A DNA stretch of 33,726 nt from Candidatus Marinimicrobia bacterium CG08_land_8_20_14_0_20_45_22 (GCA_002774355.1 PEYN01000157.1:1-33726); one strand, 5' to 3'. Shown: positions 1 through 9,050, counted from the first letter of the stretch. Numbers and translations are program-made. Notes: generated by a model from the letters alone, not told the origin.

Positions 1-53
1 TGAATAAAAATGACGCCGCCAATTACCAGTAAAACCGCTAAAATTGTGATCAT
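1..53 (-). CDS. rseP: RseP-type site-2 protease, N-terminal fragment
   Basis: Only the first 17 codons lie inside the window. They read MITILAVLLVIGGVIFI and the next codon begins CA, as expected for the His of the HExxH zinc motif. A hydrophobic first helix running directly into HExxH is the usual start of RseP/YaeL intramembrane zinc proteases, which cleave membrane-bound anti-sigma factors. The ATG at position 53 has an AGGA element about 10 nt upstream. The gene follows dxr by 20 nt on the same strand, an order (dxr then rseP) known from many bacteria. The call rests on this short stretch plus context. Confidence 0.75.
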   Translation of the reverse strand, partial: MITILAVLLVIGGVIFI

Positions 54-73
54 CTATTTATCTTATCCTTTCA

Positions 74-1252
74 TCATTTCGAATGAATCTGTTTTTCGAC
101 GAACTCCATGCCGAATTCTACAGTTCGCAACACATCGGAAATCGTCGGGTGATCGACGATTGGCAGAAAACCGAGCGCTTTTTCGACTAAATCCGTTATA
201 TCTGTAAATCCTATCCGGTGTTCTAAAAACGCATAAACCGATAGTTCGTTTACCACATTTAGAATCGCTGACGCCGTCCCGCCGCGTTTTAGTGTTTCGT
301 ATGCCAACCGAATGGCAGGGAATTTTCGGATATCCGGCAATTCAAATGTCAGTTGGTTAATTTTTCCAAAATCCAGATATTCCCATCTCAACGCCAATCT
401 TTCTGGAAAATTTAACGCGTACTGGATAGGCAGTTTCATGTCGGGAACGCCAAGTTGCGCCTTAACGGAACCGTCAATAAATTCCACCATCGAATGAATG
501 ATCGACTGCGGATGAATTACGACATCGATCTGTTCCGGTCGCAGATTAAAGAGCCACCGCGCTTCGATAATTTCCAGTCCTTTGTTCATCAATGTCGCAG
601 AATCGATCGTGATCTTTTTCCCCATCTTCCAAGTCGGATGTTTTAATGCAGATTCGGGTGTGATCGACGCAAAATTTTCCAGCGGAAGTTCCCGGAACGG
701 ACCGCCGGAACCCGTCAGGATCACGCGTTGTACAGTCTCCGGCTTTTCTCCCTGGAGACATTGCCAGATAGCGCTATGTTCGCTGTCGATCGGAAACAAC
801 CGCGCTTTTTTCTCGGCTAAAAGTCGATAAATGATATCGCCAGCCATGACTAGCGATTCCTTGTTGGAAAGCGCGATGTCTTTCCCTGCAGAAATCGCCC
901 GGTAGGATGGCATCAGACCTTCGACCCCAACAATTGCATTGACGACCAAATCGACATCCGCTCGTTCGGCTAATTCGTAAATACCTTCCCGACCGTGTAA
1001 AACCTCGATACCATCAGATTTCAGTGCGGTTTCAACTGTCCGGAATTGGGTTTCATCGGCAATGGCGACGGCTTTCGGATGAAATTGTTTTGCCTGATCG
1101 ATCAGCAATCCAGCGTTTTTCCCAGCAGACAAATAAACGATCTCAAACAGTTCCGGCTTCGTCGAGACAATGCGGAGCGTGTTTTGACCAATCGAACCAG
1201 TAGAACCGAGTAAAGTCAAACGTTTTTTATCTATTTCAGAAGTCATGTTCAT
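74..1252 (-). CDS. dxr: 1-deoxy-D-xylulose 5-phosphate reductoisomerase
   Basis: This 392-aa protein matches the full length of Dxr/IspC, which converts DXP to 2-C-methyl-D-erythritol 4-phosphate with NADPH in the MEP isoprenoid pathway in the cytoplasm. Visible motifs are the N-terminal nucleotide-binding GSTGSIG (about residue 16), NKESLVMAG near residue 130, the metal-site stretch DSEHSAIWQ, and GSGGPFR. It starts 1 nt after the stop of the upstream unknown exported-protein gene and precedes rseP, so it is probably co-transcribed with the lpx/bam genes. A second in-frame ATG two codons later (position 1246) is an alternative start. With uppS in the same cluster, it links isoprenoid supply to undecaprenyl carrier synthesis. 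Confidence 0.96.
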   Translation of the reverse strand: MNMTSEIDKKRLTLLGSTGSIGQNTLRIVSTKPELFEIVYLSAGKNAGLLIDQAKQFHPKAVAIADETQFRTVETALKSDGIEVLHGREGIYELAERADVDLVVNAIVGVEGLMPSYRAISAGKDIALSNKESLVMAGDIIYRLLAEKKARLFPIDSEHSAIWQCLQGEKPETVQRVILTGSGGPFRELPLENFASITPESALKHPTWKMGKKITIDSATLMNKGLEIIEARWLFNLRPEQIDVVIHPQSIIHSMVEFIDGSVKAQLGVPDMKLPIQYALNFPERLALRWEYLDFGKINQLTFELPDIRKFPAIRLAYETLKRGGTASAILNVVNELSVYAFLEHRIGFTDITDLVEKALGFLPIVDHPTISDVLRTVEFGMEFVEKQIHSK

Positions 1253-1253
1253 A

Positions 1254-1994
1254 TCAATTCAACGAAAACTGATAGGTTAACCCAGCAGAAAGCGATTTCT
1301 GCAAGACAGATAAATCGAGTCCGAGTGCGTGCGCCTGTCCGAAATTCCGAACTATTCCAGTTCTGAATTCATAGAGACTCATATTTTTAGTTGTCTCATA
1401 ATTTAGCGACGCATTATCTTGATCGTTTATTTCTACGCGGCAATGGACGAAATGAACCGATCCGGCAACGACGAAATCGAATTTTCCAATCTCGTAATTT
1501 CGAGAAACGGCAAGATTGACATCCTGTGTATGAAAATCGTCCGGACCGTACAAATGGTTGACGGAAACGTCGAATAAATTACGCCGCCTTGGTTTTCCCC
1601 AAGAGGCGGCAAAATGAACGCCAGTCGATTGGACATCGTCTTGACGCCATTCAGCGGCAGAAATATGCCCGCCGATCGTGAGATTAGGGGAAACTCCAAC
1701 TGCCAGCCAAAGTGACGGAAAGCCAATGTCAGCAAATTCGTCAGACTGCTTAATTATAGATGGAACTTTAACGGCGATTTTGATAACTGGACGTTCCTCT
1801 GTCTTGAAAAGATTCACGGGCGCTTTCTGCTGAGTCGCGATCGACGCCAGGGTCGGCGTTATCGCTTGACGAATTTGTGATTGGATAACATTCGAAAAAT
1901 CGAGATTTTGTCCAGAAGATGACATCGACATACCCATTCCAAATACGAATGGAAAAACCAGAATTTTTAAGCAGGAAATAAGGTATTTAATCAA
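1254..1994 (-). CDS. Exported, probably outer-membrane protein of unknown function
   Basis: I do not recognise this 246-aa protein. The N terminus (MIKYLISCLKILVFPFVFGMGMS) is a basic residue followed by a hydrophobic stretch, so a signal peptide or anchor is likely. From about residue 85 onward the sequence alternates short hydrophobic/aromatic strands with polar turns, and it ends in YQFSLN, which is compatible with a small beta-barrel. The start codon is TTG at 1994, 6 nt after the lpxA stop, with no clear Shine-Dalgarno. The next ATGs fall inside or after the hydrophobic stretch. The gene lies between lpxA and dxr with 6- and 1-nt gaps, so it is almost certainly in the envelope operon. 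A role in LPS or outer-membrane biogenesis is inferred from position only. Confidence 0.6.
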   Translation of the reverse strand: MIKYLISCLKILVFPFVFGMGMSMSSSGQNLDFSNVIQSQIRQAITPTLASIATQQKAPVNLFKTEERPVIKIAVKVPSIIKQSDEFADIGFPSLWLAVGVSPNLTIGGHISAAEWRQDDVQSTGVHFAASWGKPRRRNLFDVSVNHLYGPDDFHTQDVNLAVSRNYEIGKFDFVVAGSVHFVHCRVEINDQDNASLNYETTKNMSLYEFRTGIVRNFGQAHALGLDLSVLQKSLSAGLTYQFSLN

Positions 1995-2000
1995 TAGTTT

Positions 2001-2774
2001 TTATCGGATAATTCCGCGCTGGCTGTTTTTAATAAAACGGATAATATTCAATAATTCGGGAGATGGTCCGGTCGTCTCTTCGAGATTCTTCACTGCATCT
2101 GAAATGTTAAATTTGGAATTGTAAATTACCGAATAAGCCTGTTTGATTGTTTGAATCGCTTCAGATGAAAATCCGCGTCTCTTTAATCCCACTAAATTTA
2201 GTCCTTCGTAAATAAGCGGTTCTCTTCCGGCAGTGACATACGGAGGAACATCTTTCGTCACTTTACTACAACTGGCAATGATTGAATGTTGTCCAATTCT
2301 GATAAACTGATGAATGCCGCTCAATCCGCCGACGATTACCCAATCTTCGATCTGCACATGACCACCCAACGCAACCGAATTTGTTAAAATCACGCGATCG
2401 CCAACGATACAGTCATGCGCCACATGTGCGTTTGCCATGATCAAACAATCCGAGCCGACTACAGTCTTCATTGCGTAAGTCGTTCCTCGGTTGATCGTTG
2501 CAAATTCTCGTATAGTCGTCCTATCTCCGATCTCAACAGTCGTAATTTCGCCCTCGAACTTGAGATCTTGCGGAATTTCACCGAGAACTGCGTGATGATA
2601 AACCCTACATGATTTTCCCAAAGATGTTCCCGGCAGGATGATTACGCCAGCGCCGATGTAGCATCCGTCAGATATTTTCACATTTTCATGAATCCACGAA
2701 AACGGACCGATTGTTACATCTTCGCCAATCTCCGCTTTGGGATGAACAATCGCTGAAGAATCGATATTCGTCAT
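2001..2774 (-). CDS. lpxA: UDP-N-acetylglucosamine O-acyltransferase
   Basis: The 257-aa product is the usual length for LpxA, which transfers a 3-hydroxyacyl chain from ACP to UDP-GlcNAc in the first step of lipid A synthesis. It has the left-handed beta-helix hexapeptide pattern from residue 1 to about 190, the LpxA-specific segment NAHVAHDC with the catalytic-type His at residue 120, and a helical C terminus. The motifs HHAVLGEIPQD and ATINRGT are also typical. It lies 3 nt downstream of lpxC-fabZ. No lpxB follows in this window, so the lipid A disaccharide synthase must be elsewhere. Confidence 0.96.
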   Translation of the reverse strand: MTNIDSSAIVHPKAEIGEDVTIGPFSWIHENVKISDGCYIGAGVIILPGTSLGKSCRVYHHAVLGEIPQDLKFEGEITTVEIGDRTTIREFATINRGTTYAMKTVVGSDCLIMANAHVAHDCIVGDRVILTNSVALGGHVQIEDWVIVGGLSGIHQFIRIGQHSIIASCSKVTKDVPPYVTAGREPLIYEGLNLVGLKRRGFSSEAIQTIKQAYSVIYNSKFNISDAVKNLEETTGPSPELLNIIRFIKNSQRGIIR

Positions 2775-2777
2775 AGA

Positions 2778-4172
2778 TTATTTGTCGGTTATCGTCGCCA
2801 TAATAGTCGCTTCTGCGACAACATCATTACCTACATAGGCCGCCGCCCTGAATTTACAAGTCGATAGCCGAAATTGCGTTAGTTTGATTTCCAATCGCAG
2901 TTGATCACCTGGAATAACCGGCTTGCGGATGCGAGCATCATCCACTCCTGACAGAACGACTAATTTATTTTCGGCATTTTCCATCGTTTTCAACATAAGG
3001 AGTCCACCAGCCTGAGCCATTGATTCAATAACTAATACGCCAGGCATAATCTTTTGCTCTGGAAAATGTCCCTGAAAAAATGGTTCGTTGACACTGACAT
3101 TCTTTATTGCAGTGACCGTTTCTCCCGGAATTATATCGATGATTTTATCAACAAGTAAAAATGGATAGCGATGTGGAAGCAACTTTAAGATTCCGCTAAT
3201 ATCGAAGAGTGCGCCGTCTGTCTGCTTGGATTGGTATTTTTGGCGAATGATGACTTTTTCGTATTCCTGACGGATTTTTTTCATCAGATTGACATTATGA
3301 GCGTGTCCGCTACGCGCCGCAATGACATGAGCGTGAACCGGAATCCCGAGAAGCGCAAAATCGCCGACCAAATCAAGAATTTTGTGGCGAACCGCTTCGT
3401 TGTAATAGCGAAGTTGAACACCATTCAGGGTACCTTTTTGACCTGCAACAAGTTCAGAAGATAAGTTAAACATCTTTTTCAGACGGTCGATCTCATCCTG
3501 CGAAATATCACGATCAATGAAAACGACGGCGTTGTTGGCATTTCCCCCCTTGATCAATCCGCGATTCTTAAGCCCTTCCACTTCGCTCAGCAAGCAGAAT
3601 GTTCGCGCGTAAGCATAATCTGACTCAAACTCTTCAGCTAAGTTGTAGGTCGCTGAATATTGTGTACCGATTGAACTTATCGGATAATCGATCAAAAATG
3701 TGATTTGGAAACTATCGGCTGGCAGAACGTGAATATCAACGTTATTTTTAGGATCCGTGTAAGTAATGATCTTATCGATAACCAAAATCGGTTGAATGGC
3801 TTCCTGCTCAACAATTTCCGCTCGTTTGAGCGCACGGACAAAATCGATAGCGCTTCCGTCGCAGACCGGCGGTTCAATGTTATCTAACTCAATGTAAACA
3901 TTATCAATTTCGAGACCTGCGAGCGCAGATAAAACATGTTCGATTGTATGAATTACCGCACCATTCTGGGCAATTGTTGTTCCACGGGAAATATCGACTA
4001 CATGATTAATGTCGGCGATAATTTCGGGACAATTTTCGATGTCCGTTCGGATAAATCGATATCCATTATTCTCGGGAGCTGGTTTAAAAGTGACGGTGCT
4101 TTTAACGCCCGTGTGAAGTCCAATTCCTGACACTGAAACTGGACTTTTAATCGTTCTTTGATTCCTAGGCAT
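2778..4172 (-). CDS. lpxC-fabZ: Bifunctional LpxC-FabZ fusion: UDP-3-O-acyl-GlcNAc deacetylase / 3-hydroxyacyl-ACP dehydratase
   Basis: At 464 aa this is one continuous fusion of two enzymes. Residues 1 to about 310 are LpxC, the zinc deacetylase committing lipid A synthesis: HTIEH supplies H79, HKILD supplies H263 and D267, and the SGHAHN stretch supplies the general-base His near 290. Residues about 325-464 are the hot-dog dehydratase FabZ, with LLPHRYPFLLVD, GHFP (catalytic His 369) and VIESMAQ (catalytic Glu 383). The two activities compete for or produce 3-hydroxyacyl-ACP, so the fusion ties lipid A flux to fatty-acid elongation. Such fusions are known in Bacteroidota and related FCB phyla. 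The start overlaps the lpxD end by 8 nt. Confidence 0.96.
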   Translation of the reverse strand: MPRNQRTIKSPVSVSGIGLHTGVKSTVTFKPAPENNGYRFIRTDIENCPEIIADINHVVDISRGTTIAQNGAVIHTIEHVLSALAGLEIDNVYIELDNIEPPVCDGSAIDFVRALKRAEIVEQEAIQPILVIDKIITYTDPKNNVDIHVLPADSFQITFLIDYPISSIGTQYSATYNLAEEFESDYAYARTFCLLSEVEGLKNRGLIKGGNANNAVVFIDRDISQDEIDRLKKMFNLSSELVAGQKGTLNGVQLRYYNEAVRHKILDLVGDFALLGIPVHAHVIAARSGHAHNVNLMKKIRQEYEKVIIRQKYQSKQTDGALFDISGILKLLPHRYPFLLVDKIIDIIPGETVTAIKNVSVNEPFFQGHFPEQKIMPGVLVIESMAQAGGLLMLKTMENAENKLVVLSGVDDARIRKPVIPGDQLRLEIKLTQFRLSTCKFRAAAYVGNDVVAEATIMATITDK

Positions 4173-5202
4173 TTTTATTCCTGTTAATTTCTTGACTCGC
4201 TTTTAGTTCCAACTGTTTGATCTTTTCCTTGATGTCGGGAATAGATCGGATATTTGCCATTTCTCGCCAGACCTTTCCTTTTTCCTGAGCAGGCGAACCG
4301 ATGACAACGGCGCCTGTCGGAATATCCTTGGAAACTCCAGCCTGAGCCGCGATAATAGCGCCAGCGCCGATATGCAGGTGACCGGCGATTCCAACCTGAC
4401 CGGCAATGGTAACGTCGTCTTCGATTATCGTGCTTCCCGCGACTCCGGATTGACCGGCGAGAAAACAATATTCGCCAATTTTTACATTGTGGGCGATCTG
4501 AACAAGATTATCGATTTTCGTGCCTTTACCAATCACGGTGTCGCCAAGCGTTCCGCGGTCCACTGTCGTATTCGCGCCGATTTCCACATCGTCACAAATG
4601 ATAACACCGCCCGCCTGTGGAATTTTCTCGATGCTATTTTCGACGCGAACGAATCCAAATCCATCGCTTCCAACAACAGCGCCCGAATGTATAATAACGC
4701 GCTTTCCAATGCGGCAACGATGATAAACCGAAACGTTCGGATAGATAAGCGTATCGTCTCCAATTTGCGTTTCTCTACCGATCACGGAATTCGATAGAAT
4801 ATAAACTCGCTCACCGATAACACATTTATCAGCAATGACGACATGCGCTCCAATATGAACATTCTTTCCCAAAACAGCATCCGGTGCTATTATGGCTGTC
4901 GGAGCGATCCCCGGAGCAGACTTCGACGCTTCTGGACGAAAAATAGCCAGAGCGCGGGAGTAGGCAAAGTTCACGTTCGGAACGCGGATGAGATTAGGAT
5001 AAGGCTCCTTGAAATTCTCTTCGACTAAAATCGCCGTTGCGCGGGTAGTCGCCAAAAACTTGACATACTTCGGATTGCCGAGAAATGACAATTCGCCGGG
5101 TCCGGCATGTTGAATCTCAGCCAGATCACGAACAAGGAGACTGCCGTCTCCATCCACTTTTCCACCGACCAATTCGGCGATTTTCTGAAGAGACAATTCC
5201 AC
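4165..5202 (-). CDS. lpxD: UDP-3-O-(3-hydroxyacyl)glucosamine N-acyltransferase
   Basis: The 345-aa product has the two LpxD parts. The first is an N-terminal uridine-binding domain (residues 1 to about 100, including GELSFLGNPKY). The second is a left-handed beta-helix of hexapeptide repeats (about 105-310) containing the catalytic-type His in VQIAHNVKIG, followed by a helical C terminus. It adds the N-linked acyl chain in the third step of lipid A synthesis. The start codon is GTG at 5202, 14 nt after the skp stop, with only a weak ribosome-binding site, suggesting translational coupling. Its 3' end overlaps lpxC-fabZ by 8 nt. Confidence 0.95.
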   Translation of the reverse strand: MELSLQKIAELVGGKVDGDGSLLVRDLAEIQHAGPGELSFLGNPKYVKFLATTRATAILVEENFKEPYPNLIRVPNVNFAYSRALAIFRPEASKSAPGIAPTAIIAPDAVLGKNVHIGAHVVIADKCVIGERVYILSNSVIGRETQIGDDTLIYPNVSVYHRCRIGKRVIIHSGAVVGSDGFGFVRVENSIEKIPQAGGVIICDDVEIGANTTVDRGTLGDTVIGKGTKIDNLVQIAHNVKIGEYCFLAGQSGVAGSTIIEDDVTIAGQVGIAGHLHIGAGAIIAAQAGVSKDIPTGAVVIGSPAQEKGKVWREMANIRSIPDIKEKIKQLELKASQEINRNKNA

Positions 5203-5216
5203 GGTTATACCGTTGG

Positions 5217-5741
5217 TTATTTCGTTCTTTTTAGCTCGTAAATAACTTTATCGGTCATGTCGTGTGCCGGATCAGCGTACAAAATATTCCCGGCTACTGT
5301 ATCGAAAATGTAGTCGTATTTATTGTCCCTTCCGACTTTCTGGATGACGGTTTTGACTTTTTCCAGAACAGGACCGACGAGTTCCGCCTGCTTTTTATAG
5401 ATTTCGCCGTCCGGACCAAGTTTTTCAACCTGAAATCTCTGGATATTTTGCTGAAGTTGCGTAATCTCAGACTCTTTAGTTGTCCGACGAGCTTCACTCA
5501 TGATCATCTTTTGGCGGTCATAATCTTTCGTCAAACTATCCAGTTTACCGAGCATACCTTTATACTGATCTTCGAGTTTCTTGGCCTCGATGTCTAATTT
5601 GCTCTGTGCTTCTTTCGCTTCATCATACTCCGAAAGAATCCGGTCTGAATTGACATAAGCGACTTTGATTTGAGCGCTCGCGACTCCAACCATTCCCAGA
5701 ACCATTAAAATTGCTAAAAACAAAACAACAACTTTCTTCAC
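5217..5741 (-). CDS. skp: OmpH/Skp-family periplasmic chaperone
   Basis: The reading frame is open to 5795, but I place the start at the GTG at 5741. It has GGGAGG 6 nt upstream and begins with a textbook signal peptide (MKKVVVLFLAILMV through ASA, cleavage near residue 23). The mature part begins IKVAYVNSDRIL, the OmpH/Skp signature, and continues as a long charged coiled coil (about residues 45-120) before a small C-terminal strand region. At 174 aa it is normal for the family. Skp trimers hold unfolded outer-membrane proteins in the periplasm on their way to the Bam complex. This fits its position 17 nt after bamA. Confidence 0.9.
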   Translation of the reverse strand: MKKVVVLFLAILMVLGMVGVASAQIKVAYVNSDRILSEYDEAKEAQSKLDIEAKKLEDQYKGMLGKLDSLTKDYDRQKMIMSEARRTTKESEITQLQQNIQRFQVEKLGPDGEIYKKQAELVGPVLEKVKTVIQKVGRDNKYDYIFDTVAGNILYADPAHDMTDKVIYELKRTK

Positions 5742-5758
5742 TGATAACCTCCCATTGA

Positions 5759-8131
5759 TTAAAATTGAGACCCAAAAATAAAATGCGTTTTCCATCCCTG
5801 CGGTTTTCCGTAGCCGGTTTGTCCTTCGGGATCGATATCGTCAAATCCATAGCCAAAATCAACGCCGAGCATTCCCATCATCGGCATAAAAAAGCGCACG
5901 CCGATACCGGCGGACCGTTTGACATCGAACGGATCGGTAGATTTTAAAGTCTTCCATGTATTCCCAGCTTCGGCAAATAGCAAACCATAAATCGTCGGAT
6001 TGTTTGAAACCGGGAATCGATATTCGAGCGTGTATTTCAGGAGCGATTCGCCGCCGTACGGCAAAGAGGTGCCGGAGTAAACGTTCGTAGGTCCGACTTG
6101 ATTATCATCATAACCGCGAAGCGCTACACCATAAATCATTCCACTACCCCCCATGATGAACCGCTCGTCGGGCGGAATGAGGCTATTAGACTTAAGCTTT
6201 TTGATAACACCAAATTCAACATGGTTAAATAAAACAAATTTCCAGAACGTGGGCAAGTAATATTCCAGCGTAAAATTATGTTTATGAAAATGTTCAGTGC
6301 CGCCAAGAAAACCACCCGACAACATGCTCGACCATTCAAATACGGAACCTTGTGTCGGAAATTCTGGCGCATTTCGGCTGTCTCTTGAAATAATTTGTGT
6401 TAGTGTTACGCCTTTCGTTTTGTCATGGCCGAGCAAGACGCTTTCCAAATAGTCTGGATCGCAGTTCTTGTAGCTTTTTGTGGCGACGCCCAACATCCAT
6501 GTGCCGCGAAAATAGTTATCGGGAAAGCGGAAACGACGGCTCCAGCGTATTGAACCACCAATTTGACTCAGGTCGAATGGATAGTAGTAATAACCGTTTT
6601 GGCCACGCTCGGAATAGATAAAACTTGCCCCGACTAAATTGGGCGTGTCGAAAATCCACGGATCGCTGTAACTGATGGAAAAAGATTTATATGGATTGGT
6701 TGCGGCGCCGGTAAGTGTGTAGCCGGCTCCACGTTGATAACTGACCGAAACCTGCTGTCCTCTACCGCGGAAATTATTAAATTCCACGCCGCCGCCACCG
6801 ATAAGTCCGTACATCTGGCTAATACTGAACGACAAATTCGCTCTGCCCGACGACTTTTCTTCGACCGTGATCTCGACATCGACTTTTTTATCATCAATGG
6901 GAAGAACATCGGGAGTCACATTCGCAAAATAATTTAAAATAAATATTTCACGTTGACTGCGCATCAACGCCTCGCGGCTAAAAATATCGCCGGGAAACAT
7001 TTTCAGTTCGCGGCGAATGACATTTTCATGTGTTTTAGAGTTGCCAATAATGTTAATCTGATTGACGACGACTTGATGGTTTTCTGTAATTTCACAATTC
7101 AGATCGATTTCATTTTTGCTGACTGGAATTTCAAGTGGACTTATTTGGAAAAACAGGTATCCCTGATCCATGTAAACGGCATTTACCCGTTCATAAATCC
7201 CTTTTTGAAGTTTTTCGGCATCGTACCAATCGCCCGCTTTGATATTCAGAATCGTTTTCAGGTCATCACTCGAATAAAGCACATTGCCATTAAATGTAAT
7301 ATTCCGATATTTGTACCGTTCGCCCTCTTCGATGCCGATTTCAAAAAATATGTGTTTCTTATTTTCGCTATACGTAATTGTATCATATTCAATTTCAATA
7401 TCGCGGTACCCATTATTCCGGTAAAATTCGATCAGTTTCTCTTTGTCATCGGTGTATTTCTCTTCATCAAATTCGCCAACCCGGAATAAAAATAAATTCC
7501 TTGGTTTGGTATCCTTCAATACTCGGCGTAAGCGTCTGTCCGAGAACCACTTGTTTCCATCAAAAACAATATCTTTGATGCGGACTTTCTTCCCTTCATT
7601 GATTTCAAAAGTCAGGTTTCGTGTATTTTCATTCTCTCCGTCATTAATTTTTTGTTTGACATCGACGAGTAAATAGCCTTCTTTCTCATAAAGTTTTTTA
7701 ATTTTCCGAATGCTGTCCGTTATTAGATGTGGCGAAAGCACTTTGCCAGACATCATATTTAATTCTTCCTCAATCTTGGATTTTTTAATTTTTTTATTCC
7801 CTTTGATTTCAAACTTGCCGAGACGCGGATACTCTTCAACTTTGATAATAAGGAAAACGCCTTCTTCTGTCGCTTTATCGAGATAGATTTGAATATCGGA
7901 GAACAGGTTCAATTTCCACAACCGGGTAATGGCGTTTGGAATATCGTCAAAAAATATTTCTTTCCCTTCAATAATCCCGGATTGGACTTTGACGCTATTT
8001 TCCGAGATCGTCTTGACACCCTGAATGGCAACGCCATAGACTTTTATACGATTTTCGGTCTGCGCTTGCGGATAAGAAGCAAATATTGCGAGAAATAACA
8101 ATAAAACTATCGTATCTATTCTTTTTATCAA
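5759..8131 (-). CDS. bamA: Outer-membrane protein assembly factor BamA
   Basis: The 790-aa precursor has a signal peptide (MIKRIDTIVLLLFLAIFA, cleavage near the QA at residue 23). Five POTRA-like repeats follow, at roughly residues 28-100, 100-177, 178-265, 266-345 and 346-420. A 16-stranded Omp85 barrel occupies about 440-790 and ends in aromatic-terminated FGSQF. Barrel-typical segments include the VRGYDDNQ-like loop (residues LRGYDDNQVGP). BamA inserts beta-barrel proteins into the outer membrane. The start is TTG at 8131, overlapping the uppS stop as TTGA, with AGGCGG 6 nt upstream. No other Bam lipoprotein gene is visible here. Confidence 0.95.
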   Translation of the reverse strand: MIKRIDTIVLLLFLAIFASYPQAQTENRIKVYGVAIQGVKTISENSVKVQSGIIEGKEIFFDDIPNAITRLWKLNLFSDIQIYLDKATEEGVFLIIKVEEYPRLGKFEIKGNKKIKKSKIEEELNMMSGKVLSPHLITDSIRKIKKLYEKEGYLLVDVKQKINDGENENTRNLTFEINEGKKVRIKDIVFDGNKWFSDRRLRRVLKDTKPRNLFLFRVGEFDEEKYTDDKEKLIEFYRNNGYRDIEIEYDTITYSENKKHIFFEIGIEEGERYKYRNITFNGNVLYSSDDLKTILNIKAGDWYDAEKLQKGIYERVNAVYMDQGYLFFQISPLEIPVSKNEIDLNCEITENHQVVVNQINIIGNSKTHENVIRRELKMFPGDIFSREALMRSQREIFILNYFANVTPDVLPIDDKKVDVEITVEEKSSGRANLSFSISQMYGLIGGGGVEFNNFRGRGQQVSVSYQRGAGYTLTGAATNPYKSFSISYSDPWIFDTPNLVGASFIYSERGQNGYYYYPFDLSQIGGSIRWSRRFRFPDNYFRGTWMLGVATKSYKNCDPDYLESVLLGHDKTKGVTLTQIISRDSRNAPEFPTQGSVFEWSSMLSGGFLGGTEHFHKHNFTLEYYLPTFWKFVLFNHVEFGVIKKLKSNSLIPPDERFIMGGSGMIYGVALRGYDDNQVGPTNVYSGTSLPYGGESLLKYTLEYRFPVSNNPTIYGLLFAEAGNTWKTLKSTDPFDVKRSAGIGVRFFMPMMGMLGVDFGYGFDDIDPEGQTGYGKPQGWKTHFIFGSQF

Positions 8132-8919
8132 CTATGACCGCCTGATCTATTTTTCGTTAATTGTTCACTTGTCATTCCAAAACGTCTTTCTCTTTTCTGG
8201 TAATCGGCGATCGCGGCAAAAAGTTCCCGACTTCTAAAAGCCGGCCAAAAGACAGGTGTCACATATATTTCCGTGTACGCCAATTGCCACAACAGGAAAT
8301 TACTAATGCGAAACTCGCCGCTCGTTCGGATCAATAGGTCGGGATCGGGTTTGCCAGCAGTATATAAATGATCAGAAAACAGATTATCGTCAATTTCGTC
8401 GATTTTAATTTCTCCCTGAAGAACCTTTTGGGCAATCGATCGCGTGGAATCGAGAATCTCCGCCCGACTCCCGTAACTGAGCGCTAAGTTCAGATTCAAC
8501 CCTGTATTATTTTTCGTTTTTTCGACGCCAGATAGTAATCCACGGTACGGGCCTTTCGGTAAATCCTGAAGATGTCCGATGAGCGTCAGTTTTACATTAT
8601 TTCGATGCAGTTCTTCGATTTCATTTTGAATCGTCTTAAGAAGCAGTTTCATTAGCGCGGAAACCTCGGACATCGGTCGCGACCAATTTTCAATAGAAAA
8701 AGTATATAGCGTAAGCACCTGTATCCCCAGTTTCCCGCATTCCCGCGTAATTTCTCTAACTGAATTGATGCCCTCGTTATGCCCGGCTACACGTGGAAGC
8801 CCTTTCTGCTTCGCCCAGCGTCCATTACCATCCATGATGATGGCGATATGTCTTGGCAACCTTCCACCTTTAACGATTCGTTCTCGCAGTTGATCTATTT
8901 CTATATCTTCTTTTTTCAT
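8128..8919 (-). CDS. uppS: Undecaprenyl diphosphate synthase (cis-prenyltransferase)
   Basis: From the ATG at 8919 the product is 263 aa, close to the family norm. The longer frame (to 8985) would need a TTG and adds an unlike N terminus. The motifs are IAIIMDGNGRWAK with the catalytic Asp at residue 30, GHNEG, YTFSIENWSRP, SYGSR and the C-terminal RTSGEFRISNFLLWQ. The enzyme condenses IPP onto FPP to make the C55 lipid carrier for peptidoglycan and O-antigen. It is the first gene of the envelope operon, sharing a 4-nt overlap with bamA. No strong Shine-Dalgarno is seen upstream, where the sequence is very AT-rich. Confidence 0.95.
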   Translation of the reverse strand: MKKEDIEIDQLRERIVKGGRLPRHIAIIMDGNGRWAKQKGLPRVAGHNEGINSVREITRECGKLGIQVLTLYTFSIENWSRPMSEVSALMKLLLKTIQNEIEELHRNNVKLTLIGHLQDLPKGPYRGLLSGVEKTKNNTGLNLNLALSYGSRAEILDSTRSIAQKVLQGEIKIDEIDDNLFSDHLYTAGKPDPDLLIRTSGEFRISNFLLWQLAYTEIYVTPVFWPAFRSRELFAAIADYQKRERRFGMTSEQLTKNRSGGHS

Positions 8920-9025
8920 ATATAACGAATATAACGAAAACCAAAAAAGCTTAGGGAAATTAAATTCTATCGAATATAAAAACAATGGAAAAGAGATAAT
9001 AGTTAGAGTCTAATCATTAATTCAC

Positions 9026-9039
9026 TTGATTTTAATCAA
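9026..9039. promoter_or_regulatory. FNR/CRP-family type palindrome
   Basis: The sequence TTGATTTTAATCAA fits the TTGAT-N4-ATCAA FNR consensus exactly. It lies between divergent uppS (about 107 bp from its start) and the response-regulator gene (about 299 bp away), so uppS is the nearer target. The region is AT-rich, so a chance match is possible. No Fnr-type regulator is encoded in this window. Confidence 0.35.
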
Positions 9040-9050
9040 CTTTTGTTTTT

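Noticed and set aside
4372-4797. Long plus-strand frame opposite lpxD
   Set aside because: It is the antisense shadow of the lpxD hexapeptide repeats. The minus-strand product has full family motifs.
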